DNA of 64,000 nt from Caulobacter sp. AP07 (lineage in GTDB: Bacteria > Pseudomonadota > Alphaproteobacteria > Caulobacterales > Caulobacteraceae), in NCBI RefSeq assembly GCF_000281955.1, contig NZ_AKKF01000130.1, positions 1 to 64,000 on the forward strand, in the 5' to 3' direction. Shown one piece after another: positions 35,908 to 45,276 of the stretch; position 1 is the first letter of the stretch; each line of letters opens with the position of its first letter. A model generated the notes under the pieces. It was not told where the DNA came from. It saw nothing but the letters and a program-made list of their open reading frames with translations, and made no database searches. Made by a program: the position numbers and the translations under genes.

Positions 35908-37422
35908 ATGACCACCGCCAATTCTCAAAACGCCAAGAAGCGCGACGATGGCCTGAAGTCGATCGTATCGCTCACCTGGGTGATGATCGAGAAATTCGGC
36001 ACGGTCGCGATCTCGATCGTGACCTTCTTCGTCTTCGCGAAAGTCCTGGGGCCCGCGGAGTTCGGGATTGGCGTGTTCGCCATGTCCATCGGCCAGTTCC
36101 TGGTGATGGCCTTTACGTCGCTGTTCCAGGATATTCTGGTTCAGAAGAAGGAGATCGACGAGCAGGACAAGAACACCAATTTCTGGTCCTGCGTCGGGAT
36201 CGGCACGATTGGCGCCTTGCTGCTCGTCATCGGCTCCGTGATCTGGGCTCAGTTCGGCGACCCGCGCGTCGCGTGGATGAGCGCATTCGGCGCGATTCAG
36301 ATCCCGCTCACCGCGATCTCACTGACCCACATGGCGCTGTTGCGGCGCGCCGACCAGTTCAAGGTGCTTGCCGGCCGGACCCTGATCGGCCGGGCGCTGG
36401 GCGCCGCCGTCAGCATTGGGATGGTCTACGGCGGCTACGGAGCCTGGAGCCTGGTCGCCCAGCCCGTGGCCATGAGCGCCTTCGCGACCGCGGCCCTCTG
36501 GCTGATGAGCCCTTGGCGGCCAAGGTGGAGCTTCAGCACGCGCCTGATGATGGACCACCTGCGCTTTGGCGCCCCGTTGGCCGTGCGCGGCATGGTGTAC
36601 GACATCTTCACGCGGTCTCTGCCGATCGTCGTCGGGATCTTCGCCGGCCACGCCGCGACCGGCATCGTCACCCTGGCCTGGCGCATCGTCGAGCTGCCGC
36701 GCTCGGCAATCTCGTCCGGCCTGATCGGCTTCTCGCTGCCGCACCTGTCGCGACGCCAGGACAGCCTGGAACAGGTTCAGCGCGCCTATCAGTCCCTGAC
36801 CCGCGCCACCACCCTGATCACCACCGCCATGTTCCTTGGCGAGTTCATCATCGCCGGGCCGCTGATCCGAATCATCTTCGGGCCGGAGTGGGAGTCGGCC
36901 ATTCCCACCACCCAGATCTTCGCCGTCGCCGCCGCCTGGAGCTTCGCCCAGCAATATGCCGGTGTCGGCCTGACCGCCGTGGGGCGTCCGGCCGCCCTGC
37001 TGGCCTTCCATGTGGTCAGCGTCTTCCTGTCGCTGGCCCTGTTCCCCGCCCTGCTGCTGGCGGGCATGGGGCCGATCTCGGCCGGCGTGATTCAGGTGCT
37101 GCGCCTCGCCCTGTGGACCCCCGCCAACTTCTCGATCCTTCGGCGGGTGATGGGCCTTTCGGTGGCCCAGCAGCTCAAGGCCATCACGCCCGCGATCGGC
37201 GCGGGGACGGCGATGGTGGTCGCGGGCGTGACCGCGGAGCATTTTCTGCGGCGCCAACTGAGCGATCCGATCCTGTTGGTCGTGCTGATCGGACTGGGGG
37301 CGCTGGTCTATGCCGGGGTCCTGAGCGTGCTCGATCGCGCCTGGATTTCCGAATTGTCAGGCCTGTTCAAGCGCGGCCGCGCACGAACCGGCGCGCGCGA
37401 TAACGCGAAGGGGGCGCTATGA
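35908..37422 (+). CDS. wzx: Wzx-type oligosaccharide flippase
   Basis: The 504-residue protein has around 14 hydrophobic helices and the polysaccharide-transporter layout of the MOP superfamily: an N-terminal SLTWVMIEKFGTVAISIVTF helix, AKVLGPAEFGIGVFAMS, and paired helices to the end. Such flippases move lipid-linked repeat units across the inner membrane for Wzy polymerisation. The ATG at 35908 is preceded by a short AT-rich stretch. Its stop overlaps the start of the next acyltransferase (ATGA), so membrane transport and acylation are coupled in expression. Confidence 0.85.
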   Translation: MTTANSQNAKKRDDGLKSIVSLTWVMIEKFGTVAISIVTFFVFAKVLGPAEFGIGVFAMSIGQFLVMAFTSLFQDILVQKKEIDEQDKNTNFWSCVGIGTIGALLLVIGSVIWAQFGDPRVAWMSAFGAIQIPLTAISLTHMALLRRADQFKVLAGRTLIGRALGAAVSIGMVYGGYGAWSLVAQPVAMSAFATAALWLMSPWRPRWSFSTRLMMDHLRFGAPLAVRGMVYDIFTRSLPIVVGIFAGHAATGIVTLAWRIVELPRSAISSGLIGFSLPHLSRRQDSLEQVQRAYQSLTRATTLITTAMFLGEFIIAGPLIRIIFGPEWESAIPTTQIFAVAAAWSFAQQYAGVGLTAVGRPAALLAFHVVSVFLSLALFPALLLAGMGPISAGVIQVLRLALWTPANFSILRRVMGLSVAQQLKAITPAIGAGTAMVVAGVTAEHFLRRQLSDPILLVVLIGLGALVYAGVLSVLDRAWISELSGLFKRGRARTGARDNAKGAL

Positions 37423-38438
37423 CGGACGCAGCGAGCGCGATCACTCCGGCTACGGTTCATGGCCGCGAGCGCGTATTGTTCCTCGACGGCTGGCGCGGCG
37501 TGGCGATTTTCAGCGTCTTCGTCGGTCACTTCGCTATCCTGCCAGGCATCAATATCGGCAAGATGGGTGTTGAGCTTTTCTTCGTGCTCAGCGGTCGATT
37601 GATGGCCGAAATCCTGTTCGTTGAAAAATACCCGCTCCCGGAATTTTTCTTGCGGCGCATATCGCGTATCTGGCCCGCCCTTTTCTTCTTCGTCCTGGCG
37701 TCAGGGGTGGTCTTTGGCGCGAGCGGCTTGCTCCGCGTTGACCTTCTCCACATCGTCGCGGCGCTGACCTTCACCATCAATTACTTTTCGGAATCCCAGG
37801 CCCGGTTGCCGCTGTACGACCACATCTGGTCGCTTTGCATCGAAGAGTGGTCCTATGTTCTCCTGGGGATTCTGGCCGTCTTCGCGCGACGGCTTTCATT
37901 CGACGTCAAGGCGCTCCTCGCCGGACTGGCGCTGGCCTGCGCGGCGAACGGCGTCGTGCAGACCCTGCTCGGGGGCGACTATTACAGCGTCTACTGGCGG
38001 ACGGACGTGCGGGCCGCCTCGATCCTGGCCGGCGCCGCAGCCTATCTCTACCTCCGGTCCAAGACGCCACCCGCCTGGACGCCGATCGTGCTGGGCGCCC
38101 TCGGCGTCCTGTTGAGCATCAACCACGTGCCCGACATGGTGAAGTATACGGCCGGAACCCTATGCTTCGCCCTTTCAGTCGTCACCCTGCCGGTGGCCCC
38201 GCGGTTCGCGCTCCAGATCCTGGGGCATCCGATCGTCGTCCGGATCGGGCTTTGGTCCTTCTCGCTCTACCTTTGGCAGCAGCCCTTCTACAAGCTGATC
38301 GGCTCCTTCCCGACCTGGGCCCTATTGGCCATGGCGACGGTCTGCGGCGTGGCGAGCTTCTATTTCGTCGAACAACCCGCGCGGCGTTGGCTGAACCAGT
38401 TGCGACGTCCGCGAAGCGTGGCGCCGAGCGCGGCCTAG
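37419..38438 (+). CDS. Acyltransferase-3 family membrane protein
   Basis: The 339-residue protein carries the acyltransferase-3 start LDGWRGVAIFSVFVGHFA with the conserved His, GVELFFVLSGRLMAEILF, and the basic loop EFFLRRISRIWPALFFF, followed by about nine helices. It ends with the family's FYFVEQPARRWL segment. It is probably an OafA/YrhL-type O-acetyltransferase acting on the polymer precursor. Its start overlaps the flippase stop, and its stop abuts the stop of the large convergent acyltransferase with no base between them. Confidence 0.85.
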   Translation: MTDAASAITPATVHGRERVLFLDGWRGVAIFSVFVGHFAILPGINIGKMGVELFFVLSGRLMAEILFVEKYPLPEFFLRRISRIWPALFFFVLASGVVFGASGLLRVDLLHIVAALTFTINYFSESQARLPLYDHIWSLCIEEWSYVLLGILAVFARRLSFDVKALLAGLALACAANGVVQTLLGGDYYSVYWRTDVRAASILAGAAAYLYLRSKTPPAWTPIVLGALGVLLSINHVPDMVKYTAGTLCFALSVVTLPVAPRFALQILGHPIVVRIGLWSFSLYLWQQPFYKLIGSFPTWALLAMATVCGVASFYFVEQPARRWLNQLRRPRSVAPSAA

Positions 38439-40481
38439 TTAGCGTGTGGCGGCGTCCAGTCCGGGGCCGAGCATCCGTTCCAGCGCGGGCTTGAGGCGGA
38501 TCGCGGCGCCTTCCGAGATATGGTTCGCGTCGCGATAGAGCACATGGTCCTGGCGCATGGCCGGGCAGGTTCCGTCGCCGCAGAACTGGGGCGTCAGATC
38601 CAGGCGCGTGGCATGGGGCAAGTCCGCGACGGCGGCGCCTTCGGCGATGGCAAGATCGGCGTTGGTCGCGACGGAGGCCTTCACGTCGCAGCTGGAGAGC
38701 GGGTGTCCCCGCCTTTGGGCCCGGCCCAGGCACGTGGGGATGTTGAAGCCCGGTCTTGGCGTGTCGGCGATCACCGTCACAGGAATGCCCGCGTCGGAAA
38801 ATCGCTTGAGGACGCGCTTGAGGCCCTGGCCCCAGACGGCGGCGTCGACCATCGCCGCGTCGTCCTTGTCCGGCGCCGTCGGCGATATGACATAGCCCAT
38901 GGCGTGTTCCGACAGGATGACCATGGCGGGGCGGGCGGCCAGGATCTGGTCGATCGCGGCCTTGCGCCACGCGTAGCATTCGGAGAACTCGCGACGCAGC
39001 CGCGTGCTGAACACCGGGACGTCCGCGACGGCGCAAGACGACTTCAGCACGGCCGTCAGTCGCAGGTTCCTTTCGCGCGCCAAGGCTTCCAGCGGCGTGA
39101 ACCATTGCGCGGCGTGGGAGTCCCCGAGCAGCACCACGTTCGGGCCGGTCGCCGTGGTGTTGAAGGCGCAGGTCGTCGGCCGGGTGTGTTCCAGCTTCTG
39201 CATGCAGCTGGGCGTCGAACTGACGAGGGGTGTCTCTTCGGCGGCCCGGACGATCAACCGCTGTTCGGGACGGTTTCCGATCCTGCGGGCGGTGACGTGG
39301 CCGCCGAGGGCGACCAGCGCGCCCGCCAGGCTGATCCCGACGCCCAGGACCAGGCTTGTCCTCGGGCGGGTCATCAGCGAGGGGCTGAGTCTGAGCGGGC
39401 GCTCGATCAGTCTCAAGCTGGCCGTCGCGAGGGCCAGGGTCAGCGCGCCGCAGGCGAGGCGTTCCCACCCGGTGAGTTCGGGCTTCAGGATCTGGGCGAA
39501 GACGATGATCGGCCAGTGCCAGAGATACAGGGCGTAGGAGCGCTTGCCGAGGAACTGCGCGATGGGAGAGGAGAGCAAGCCCAGGGCGCGGCCGTCCGAA
39601 GCGCCGCCGGCCGCGAGCAGGGCCGCCGTGGCGAACACGGGAAGCAGGGCGCTCCAGCTCGGAAACGTGTTCCGCTCGCTCATGACGACGATACAGGCCG
39701 CCAGCACGGCCAGCCCCGTCCAGGCCAGGATCCGCGCCGGGATCGGTCGCCGCAGGATTCCGGGCAGCGGGACCAGGAAGGCCAGGGCTCCAATGCCGAA
39801 TTCCCAGGCGCGGGTCGGCGAGGCATAGAAGGCGACCGGGGGCCAGACGCCGACGACGATGATGCAGGCGACGAAGGAGGCCAGAGTGAAGGCCGCGATC
39901 AGCCAGGGCAGGTTGCGAACGCGGAACAGGCTGGCCCCGACCTGCAGCAACAGGGGCCAGACGAAATAGAACTGCTCCTCCACCGCCAGGGACCAGGTGT
40001 GCAGGAAGGGGTTCAGCGCGCTCTCGGGCGCGAAATAGTCGAATCTCTGGAAGAGGAGCCAGATGTTGCTGGCGTAGAGCGACGCCGCCGCGGCGCCCTG
40101 GGTGACGTGATCCTGTTCGGCCGGCGCCAGGATCAGCGCGCCGGTCGCCAGGGTGGCCACCAGGACGACGAAGGCGATGGGCAGGAGGCGGCGGGCTCTC
40201 CTGGCGTAGAATTGCAGGAAGTCGATCCGTCCCGTGCGCGAGATCTCGTCGGTCAGCAGTCCGGTGATCAGATAGCCCGAGATCACGAAGAAGACGTCCA
40301 CGCCCAGGAAGCCGCCTGGCAGGCCCGGAACGCCGAAATGGAAGGCGATCACGGCGCCGACGGCGAGCGCGCGCAGCCCTTCGATGTCCGCTCTGAAACC
40401 GAAGCGCTTCGAGGCGGGCTCGCTCGAAGTCTCGCCGGCGGTGACCGGGGAAATCGCGGCGCTGTCGAGGGCTCGATACAT
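38439..40481 (-). CDS. OafA-type acyltransferase fused to an SGNH domain
   Basis: The 680-residue protein has two parts. Residues ~30-380 form an acyltransferase-3 membrane domain starting RADIEGLRALAVGAVIAFH, with GVDVFFVISGYLITGLL and FYARRARRLLPIAF. Residues ~430-680 form a periplasmic SGNH domain with GDSHAAQWF near residue 454 and DANHIS near residue 652. In characterised AT3-SGNH proteins the membrane part brings the acyl group across and the SGNH part places it on the sugar. It is the only leftward gene in this part of the cassette and has a long upstream non-coding region. Confidence 0.88.
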   Translation of the reverse strand: MYRALDSAAISPVTAGETSSEPASKRFGFRADIEGLRALAVGAVIAFHFGVPGLPGGFLGVDVFFVISGYLITGLLTDEISRTGRIDFLQFYARRARRLLPIAFVVLVATLATGALILAPAEQDHVTQGAAAASLYASNIWLLFQRFDYFAPESALNPFLHTWSLAVEEQFYFVWPLLLQVGASLFRVRNLPWLIAAFTLASFVACIIVVGVWPPVAFYASPTRAWEFGIGALAFLVPLPGILRRPIPARILAWTGLAVLAACIVVMSERNTFPSWSALLPVFATAALLAAGGASDGRALGLLSSPIAQFLGKRSYALYLWHWPIIVFAQILKPELTGWERLACGALTLALATASLRLIERPLRLSPSLMTRPRTSLVLGVGISLAGALVALGGHVTARRIGNRPEQRLIVRAAEETPLVSSTPSCMQKLEHTRPTTCAFNTTATGPNVVLLGDSHAAQWFTPLEALARERNLRLTAVLKSSCAVADVPVFSTRLRREFSECYAWRKAAIDQILAARPAMVILSEHAMGYVISPTAPDKDDAAMVDAAVWGQGLKRVLKRFSDAGIPVTVIADTPRPGFNIPTCLGRAQRRGHPLSSCDVKASVATNADLAIAEGAAVADLPHATRLDLTPQFCGDGTCPAMRQDHVLYRDANHISEGAAIRLKPALERMLGPGLDAATR

Positions 40482-41088
40482 CAGTCGTTAGTACGTCTTT
40501 GGATTATGGCGAAAATGGTTTCGATCTTGAATGTGGACGCCACGCTCGCACACGTGCATCGGATCGGTCACCCGCAGCGTCCTGATGATGCGAGTATGGT
40601 TAAGGCGAGCGTAGTTTCGATACAGACTTGTTGAATGTTTCGTCACATCTTTCCGACGGAAAGCGCTCGGTGAGACGCTGGATCTCTCGGACGCGCGCGG
40701 CATGGGGGCGAGTTCGCCTGTTCGCCGCGAGCCTGACGGCCGCCGCTGGAGCGCCGGTTTTCGGCCGTCAGGCCGGGGATGAAATCGCCACAGGCGATCG
40801 GTGGGGGAACTTCGCGTCCTGTAACGCGCGCTGCGCAAAATCTACGCAGACGTAATCCGGGGGCCCCCGAAGATTCGTTTCTGATCCCTCAAGGCGATAG
40901 AGAGGCGGAAGGCGCCGGTCTCAACTTGACCCTTGTTGGTCTTCTGTCATTGATCCGATGCCATGTGATGCTAGTGACTTTGCCGATCGGCATTGACGAC
41001 GGGCGCTTATTGCATGGTCAAGCTGTGGAGCGGCGCTATTCCGTCACGGCTGCCCCAAAAGTGAAGAGTGAAGACGTAGAGCGCACCC
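40482..41088. promoter_or_regulatory. 607-bp divergent intergenic region with small palindromes
   Basis: No convincing gene lies here. Two perfect hairpins stand out: CTTTCC-GAC-GGAAAG at 40649-40663 and ATCGCC-ACA-GGCGAT at 40784-40798. The first has the look of an operator for a dimeric regulator. Both flanking genes, the AT3-SGNH acyltransferase (leftward) and the polymerase (rightward), must have their promoters within this stretch. Composition is intermediate, with AT-richer ends. Short open frames inside lack ribosome sites. Confidence 0.4.
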
Positions 41089-42429
41089 ATGACGGCTGGT
41101 TCCCAAGACTACGGCGCTCAAGTCGATATCCGCCGGGCCCGCGCCCAGGGCGCCCACGCCCACTATCGCGGGCGCACCGAGGTGTATGTCCGGCGTCTGC
41201 TGACCGTGATCCTGTACCTGGCGCTCTGGCGCGCCACGGGCATGTGGTACGGCTACCCCTCGCGGTTCCTCGAGGGCGTGAGCGTCGATCCCACCGCCCA
41301 GAAGGTGATGCTCTACAGCCTGATTCCGCTGCTTGGGCTGTATGTGCTGTTCGAGCCTCGGCGGTTCTTCGGCTATTTCACGCGCATGCCGCTGATGGCG
41401 GCGGGGGTGATCGCCGCCTGCCTCGCCTCGCTGGTCGTTTCCATTGACCTGGGCGCGTCCCTGCGCGGCATCATGGCCGTGGCGATCCTCACCGCGGCGC
41501 CGCTTCTGTACCGGTTGCGCTATGGCGGGGCGGAGACCTTCCGCGCGTTGGCGAATTTCGCGATCGTCTCCGCGTTCGCCAACATCCTCTATACCGTGGC
41601 GTTTCCGCAGTTCGCCGTCATGGGCGGCTCCTATGCCGGTGACGTGAAGGGCCTGTTCTATCACAAGAACGGTCTGGGCCAGTTCAGCGCGGTCGGGTTC
41701 CTGATCCTGTTTTCCGGCTCTGGGCTGTATCGGAAGCTCGACAAGCGCGAGATCCTGCGAAAATGCGCCCTGGTGCTTTCCCTGCTGCTGGTGGTGATCG
41801 CCCATTCCTCGACGGCGATCGTCATGGTGTTCACCGGAGTCGCGCTGCTGTTTGGACTGCGCATGCTGCAGAAGATCGGCGACTCGTTGCTGCGCTCGAT
41901 CATCGTGCTGACACTTTGTATCGTCGTCGGCGTACTGGGATCCTACGTCTATCTCACCGTCGCGGAAGCTATCGCGAGCGCCTTTGGTAAAGACCTTACC
42001 TTTTCGGGGCGCTCGGATATCTGGAATCAGCTGATTCCGCTGATCTATGATCGCCCGTTGCTGGGATATGGCTTCGCGACGTTCAGGCAATCCTACATCA
42101 TCGATCAGTATGTTCATCTGGGACACGGTGTTCTGTCCATCCACAACACCTATATCGAGCTGTGCCTGAATATCGGCGTTCCGGCGACGATCACCTGGTG
42201 CGTCTACCTGATCGGCACGGTCTTCCAGAAGATCGGCATGGTCCAAAGGGAGCCGCTTCTGCAGGAAGCCCAGGCCAAGGACATCGTGATCATCCTGTTG
42301 ATCATGATCGGCTCGATGACCGAAGCCGGATTGATGCTGGCCCCGGTCATTCTCTGGCCGTTCCTGGCCGCCGCCTTGCCTTCGGATCGGCCACGGACCC
42401 CATCGGTCGTCGCGGCGCGACCGAGGTGA
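41089..42429 (+). CDS. wzy: Wzy/ExoQ-like polysaccharide polymerase
   Basis: The 446-residue membrane protein has about 11 helices and the O-antigen polymerase/ligase core. The conserved elements are FYHKNGLGQFSAVGFLILF in mid-sequence, LTFSGRSDIWNQLIPLIYDRPLLGYGF, a strong match to the ExoQ-type FTGRTxIW loop, and SIHNTYIELCLNIG with the conserved His. It probably polymerises the lipid-linked repeat exported by the flippase at 35.9 kb. It heads the rightward group of glycosyltransferases. The start at 41089 gives a hydrophilic 25-residue tail before the first helix. Confidence 0.85.
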   Translation: MTAGSQDYGAQVDIRRARAQGAHAHYRGRTEVYVRRLLTVILYLALWRATGMWYGYPSRFLEGVSVDPTAQKVMLYSLIPLLGLYVLFEPRRFFGYFTRMPLMAAGVIAACLASLVVSIDLGASLRGIMAVAILTAAPLLYRLRYGGAETFRALANFAIVSAFANILYTVAFPQFAVMGGSYAGDVKGLFYHKNGLGQFSAVGFLILFSGSGLYRKLDKREILRKCALVLSLLLVVIAHSSTAIVMVFTGVALLFGLRMLQKIGDSLLRSIIVLTLCIVVGVLGSYVYLTVAEAIASAFGKDLTFSGRSDIWNQLIPLIYDRPLLGYGFATFRQSYIIDQYVHLGHGVLSIHNTYIELCLNIGVPATITWCVYLIGTVFQKIGMVQREPLLQEAQAKDIVIILLIMIGSMTEAGLMLAPVILWPFLAAALPSDRPRTPSVVAARPR

Positions 42430-42536
42430 GGATGAGCCTGTCCGCCGCGACGGCAAATCACGACCGGGCCCTGCTTTCGCCAATCGTCGGCGCGGCGATC
42501 TCTGTCTGGACTCGAGCTTGGGGATGCTAGGCGAAC

Positions 42537-43733
42537 ATGGTTGACCCGACGACAGATCATGCGGCGGCTCCGCGGGAGAGCGAGGATCGGGTCACGATCT
42601 TCGTGGATCGGTTTCTGCCTCCGAGCCAGGCCTTCGTCATTCAGCAGGCCAGCGCCCTTGTCCGCCATCGGCCGGAGTTCCTCACCTTCGGCCGTACCGG
42701 CTCGCGCCTGTCGGGGGTCGGTGACTATCCGGTGCGCAATCTGCGGGATTCCCGGCTGGGCCAGGCCGCCGGCCTTCTCCTGAAGGCGCCGCGGCTGGCG
42801 CCGGCGGCGCTCTGGTCGGGGGTGAGCGGCACGCGGCTGCTGCACGCGCACTTCGGCAAGAACGGCTACATCCTCGGGCCGCTGGCGCGCACCTTGAACG
42901 TGCCGCTGGTGACGACCTTCCACGGCTTCGACGCCACCTACGCCGGTGATCCGGCCACGCCCGGCGGCTTCAACCAGACCCGCTTCTTCCGGACCGGCCG
43001 GGCGGCCATGGCCAGCGGGAAGGGCTTTTCGATCGCCGTGTCGGGGTTCATCCGTGAACGGCTGCTGGCCATGGGTTTCGACGAACGACGCATCTTTCAG
43101 CACTATATCGGCATAGACACCAAGTTGTTCGCACCTCAGCCCCAAGTCGTGCGGCGCAAGGCCCGCGTGGTTTCGGTGGCCCGTTTTGTCGAATACAAAG
43201 GCCATCGCTACATCATCGACGCCCTGGCCAAGGTCGCGGCGGCGGGCGTGCCAGTCGAGTTGGTGATGATCGGCCAAGGGCCGCTTCGCGACGAGATCGA
43301 GCAGTTGGCGCGCAGGAGGCTGCCGGATGTCGTCCTCATGGAGAACCTCAGCCAGCAGGAAATCCGTGACGTGGTGTCCAGCGCCAGGGTCTATGTGCAC
43401 GGCAGCGTCACCCTGGAAAACGGCCACGCCGAAGCCATGGGGCTCGCCAATCTCGAAGCCCTGGGCGTCGGCACGCCGGTGGTGGCCTTTGACTCCGGCG
43501 GCGTGGGCGAGGCCATGCGCCCCGGGGTGACAGGTTTCACCGTGCCCGAGCGCGACACCGACGCCATGGCCGACGCCATCGGCCGCCTGCTGACCGACGA
43601 CGACCTGTGGGCCGCGTCCAGTCAGGCCGCCACGGCGTTCGTGGCGGAGAATTTCGACATCCAAGTGCAGTCTCGGTTGCTTGAGGATTACTACGATGCG
43701 GTCGTCGCGCGGTTCAACGCCGAATCCAAGTGA
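42537..43733 (+). CDS. Glycosyltransferase family 4 protein
   Basis: The 398-residue protein is a GT-B retaining glycosyltransferase of the WcaL/AmsK type. The N-terminal domain contains RLLHAHFGKNGYILGPLAR and TTFHGFDATY; the C-terminal domain contains VVSVARFVEYKGHRYIIDAL, MIGQGPLRDEIEQL, and the donor-binding EX7E-type stretch EAMGLANLEALGVGTPVVA. It adds a sugar to the lipid-linked repeat unit in the cytoplasm. A 107-bp gap after wzy holds only a 32-codon frame. The following acetyltransferase starts 21 bases after the stop, so an operon is likely. Confidence 0.86.
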   Translation: MVDPTTDHAAAPRESEDRVTIFVDRFLPPSQAFVIQQASALVRHRPEFLTFGRTGSRLSGVGDYPVRNLRDSRLGQAAGLLLKAPRLAPAALWSGVSGTRLLHAHFGKNGYILGPLARTLNVPLVTTFHGFDATYAGDPATPGGFNQTRFFRTGRAAMASGKGFSIAVSGFIRERLLAMGFDERRIFQHYIGIDTKLFAPQPQVVRRKARVVSVARFVEYKGHRYIIDALAKVAAAGVPVELVMIGQGPLRDEIEQLARRRLPDVVLMENLSQQEIRDVVSSARVYVHGSVTLENGHAEAMGLANLEALGVGTPVVAFDSGGVGEAMRPGVTGFTVPERDTDAMADAIGRLLTDDDLWAASSQAATAFVAENFDIQVQSRLLEDYYDAVVARFNAESK

Positions 43734-43754
43734 AGCCAGGTCGTTGAGGGTAGC

Positions 43755-44279
43755 ATGAAGAGTTTGAACAAATTCCAATGGCTTCGGAAGTCATTCGTCA
43801 AGCTGAGGTGGCTGTACTACACGAAGGTGTGGGGCATGGATATTCATCCGCTGGCGACGTTCTCGACGTCGGCGCGACTGGATATGACCTTCCCGCGTGG
43901 AATACATATCGGTGAAGAGACCTATATCGCGTTCGACGCGGCGATCCTGACGCACGACCTGACGCGGGGCCTCTATCTGCACACCCGGATCGGCAAGCGG
44001 TGCTTCATCGGCGGCCGCTCGATCATCCTGCCGGGCGTCGAGATCGGTGACGAATGCGTCATCGGTTCGGGCAGCGTCGTGACCAAGAACGTGCCGCCCC
44101 GCTCGCTGGTGGCGGGCAATCCGGCGCGGGTCATCCGGGAGAACATCGAGATCATCAGCCGCTATGGCCGGATGAAGACGCCGCGCGACGTCGCCGCCGC
44201 GGCGGAGGCCGAGGCCGCGCTGTCGGAGGCGTCCGAGGCCGCGACGCAGGACCCTGTCCCCGCCGAGGCCCACAAATGA
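43755..44279 (+). CDS. Left-handed beta-helix (hexapeptide) acetyltransferase
   Basis: The 174-residue protein belongs to the WcaF/NodL-like group of trimeric acyl-CoA-dependent O-acetyltransferases. The hexapeptide repeats run from about residue 50 (IHIGEETYIAFDAAI) to VEIGDECVIGSGSVVTKNVP, followed by the typical capping segment SLVAGNPARVIREN. The last 35 residues are Ala/Glu-rich and unusual for the family. It probably acetylates the sugar precursor in the cytoplasm, unlike the three membrane acyltransferases in this locus. Its stop overlaps the next gene's start (ATGA). Confidence 0.85.
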   Translation: MKSLNKFQWLRKSFVKLRWLYYTKVWGMDIHPLATFSTSARLDMTFPRGIHIGEETYIAFDAAILTHDLTRGLYLHTRIGKRCFIGGRSIILPGVEIGDECVIGSGSVVTKNVPPRSLVAGNPARVIRENIEIISRYGRMKTPRDVAAAAEAEAALSEASEAATQDPVPAEAHK

Positions 44280-45202
44280 GCGCCGCCCAGCCTGTGCACG
44301 TGGCCGTGACCGTCATCACCTACAAGCGGCCGGACGGACTGAAGCGGTTGCTCGATGCGCTGGAGGCGCAGGAGCGGCCCGAGGATCTGCCGTTCCGGCT
44401 CTCGGTGGTGGTGGTCGACAACGACGAGAACGAGGGCGGGCGCGGGGTGGCCGAGGCCTATCTGAACTCGCCAAGGCTTGATGTCCGGTATTTCGTCGAG
44501 CGCCGGCGGGGCATTCCCGTCGCCCGCAACACCGCGCTCGACAACGTTCCGGAGGACGCCGACGCCTTCTGCCTGGTCGACGACGACGAGTGGCCGGTTC
44601 TCGACTGGATCGCCAGCCTTCTGCGCAAGTGGGACAACGGTCGCGTCGACTGTGTCTACGGACCCGTCGAGCCGGTCTATCCCGAGGATCCGCCAGCCTG
44701 GTTCATCAAGAGCCGGGTGTTCGAGCGCAAGCGGTTCGCCGACGGCGCGCCGATCGGCCACGCGGCCTCGAACAACGCCATGGTCTCGACGGCCTTCATC
44801 CGCCGGACCGGGCTGCGCTTCGACGAGCGCATGCGGTTCACGGGAGGCTCCGACTACCGGTTCTTCAAGCAGGGCCGCAAGCAGGGCATGACCATCATCT
44901 GGTCGGCCGCCAGCCTGGTCTATGACGAGGTGCCGGCCAACCGGTTGACCTGGAAGTGGATTCTGCAACGCCAGTATCGCCTGGGAAACACCTTCGCCGT
45001 CGATGCGCGCCTGGAGGGCGATCGCGGTCAGTCGCTGCGCCTGTTCGCCTATGGCGTGGCGCGTGTCGGGTTCGGCGTCGTGAGCCTGCCGATGGCGCTG
45101 CTGGGTCCCTTCCACGCGATGCGGGCCATGATCCACATCCTGCGCGGCTCGGGAACGGTGTTCGGCCTGGTGGGGCACCGGCATGAGGAATACGCGCCCT
45201 AG
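44276..45202 (+). CDS. Glycosyltransferase family 2 protein
   Basis: The 308-residue protein has the GT-A fold: VAVTVITYKRPDGLKRLLDAL at the start, VVVVDNDEN for nucleotide binding, RRGIPVARNTALDN, and FCLVDDDEWP as the DxD metal motif near residue 103. Acceptor-side residues include GGSDYRFFKQG. A hydrophobic C-terminal stretch (residues ~262-290) may tie it to the membrane. The ATG at 44276 overlaps the previous stop and sets the start. Donor sugar and linkage cannot be predicted from sequence. Confidence 0.86.
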   Translation: MSAAQPVHVAVTVITYKRPDGLKRLLDALEAQERPEDLPFRLSVVVVDNDENEGGRGVAEAYLNSPRLDVRYFVERRRGIPVARNTALDNVPEDADAFCLVDDDEWPVLDWIASLLRKWDNGRVDCVYGPVEPVYPEDPPAWFIKSRVFERKRFADGAPIGHAASNNAMVSTAFIRRTGLRFDERMRFTGGSDYRFFKQGRKQGMTIIWSAASLVYDEVPANRLTWKWILQRQYRLGNTFAVDARLEGDRGQSLRLFAYGVARVGFGVVSLPMALLGPFHAMRAMIHILRGSGTVFGLVGHRHEEYAP

Positions 45203-45276
45203 CCGCCCGACCGCCCCGGCGGGCCGACAGGCAAGCAGGTTGTTCCAAAGCGTCCGCACCGACCGAAAAGGCTCGA

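Noticed and set aside
42432-42530. A 32-codon frame with a decent ribosome site between wzy and the GT4 gene
   Set aside because: No membrane segment, motif or clear composition signal; too little evidence to call a gene.
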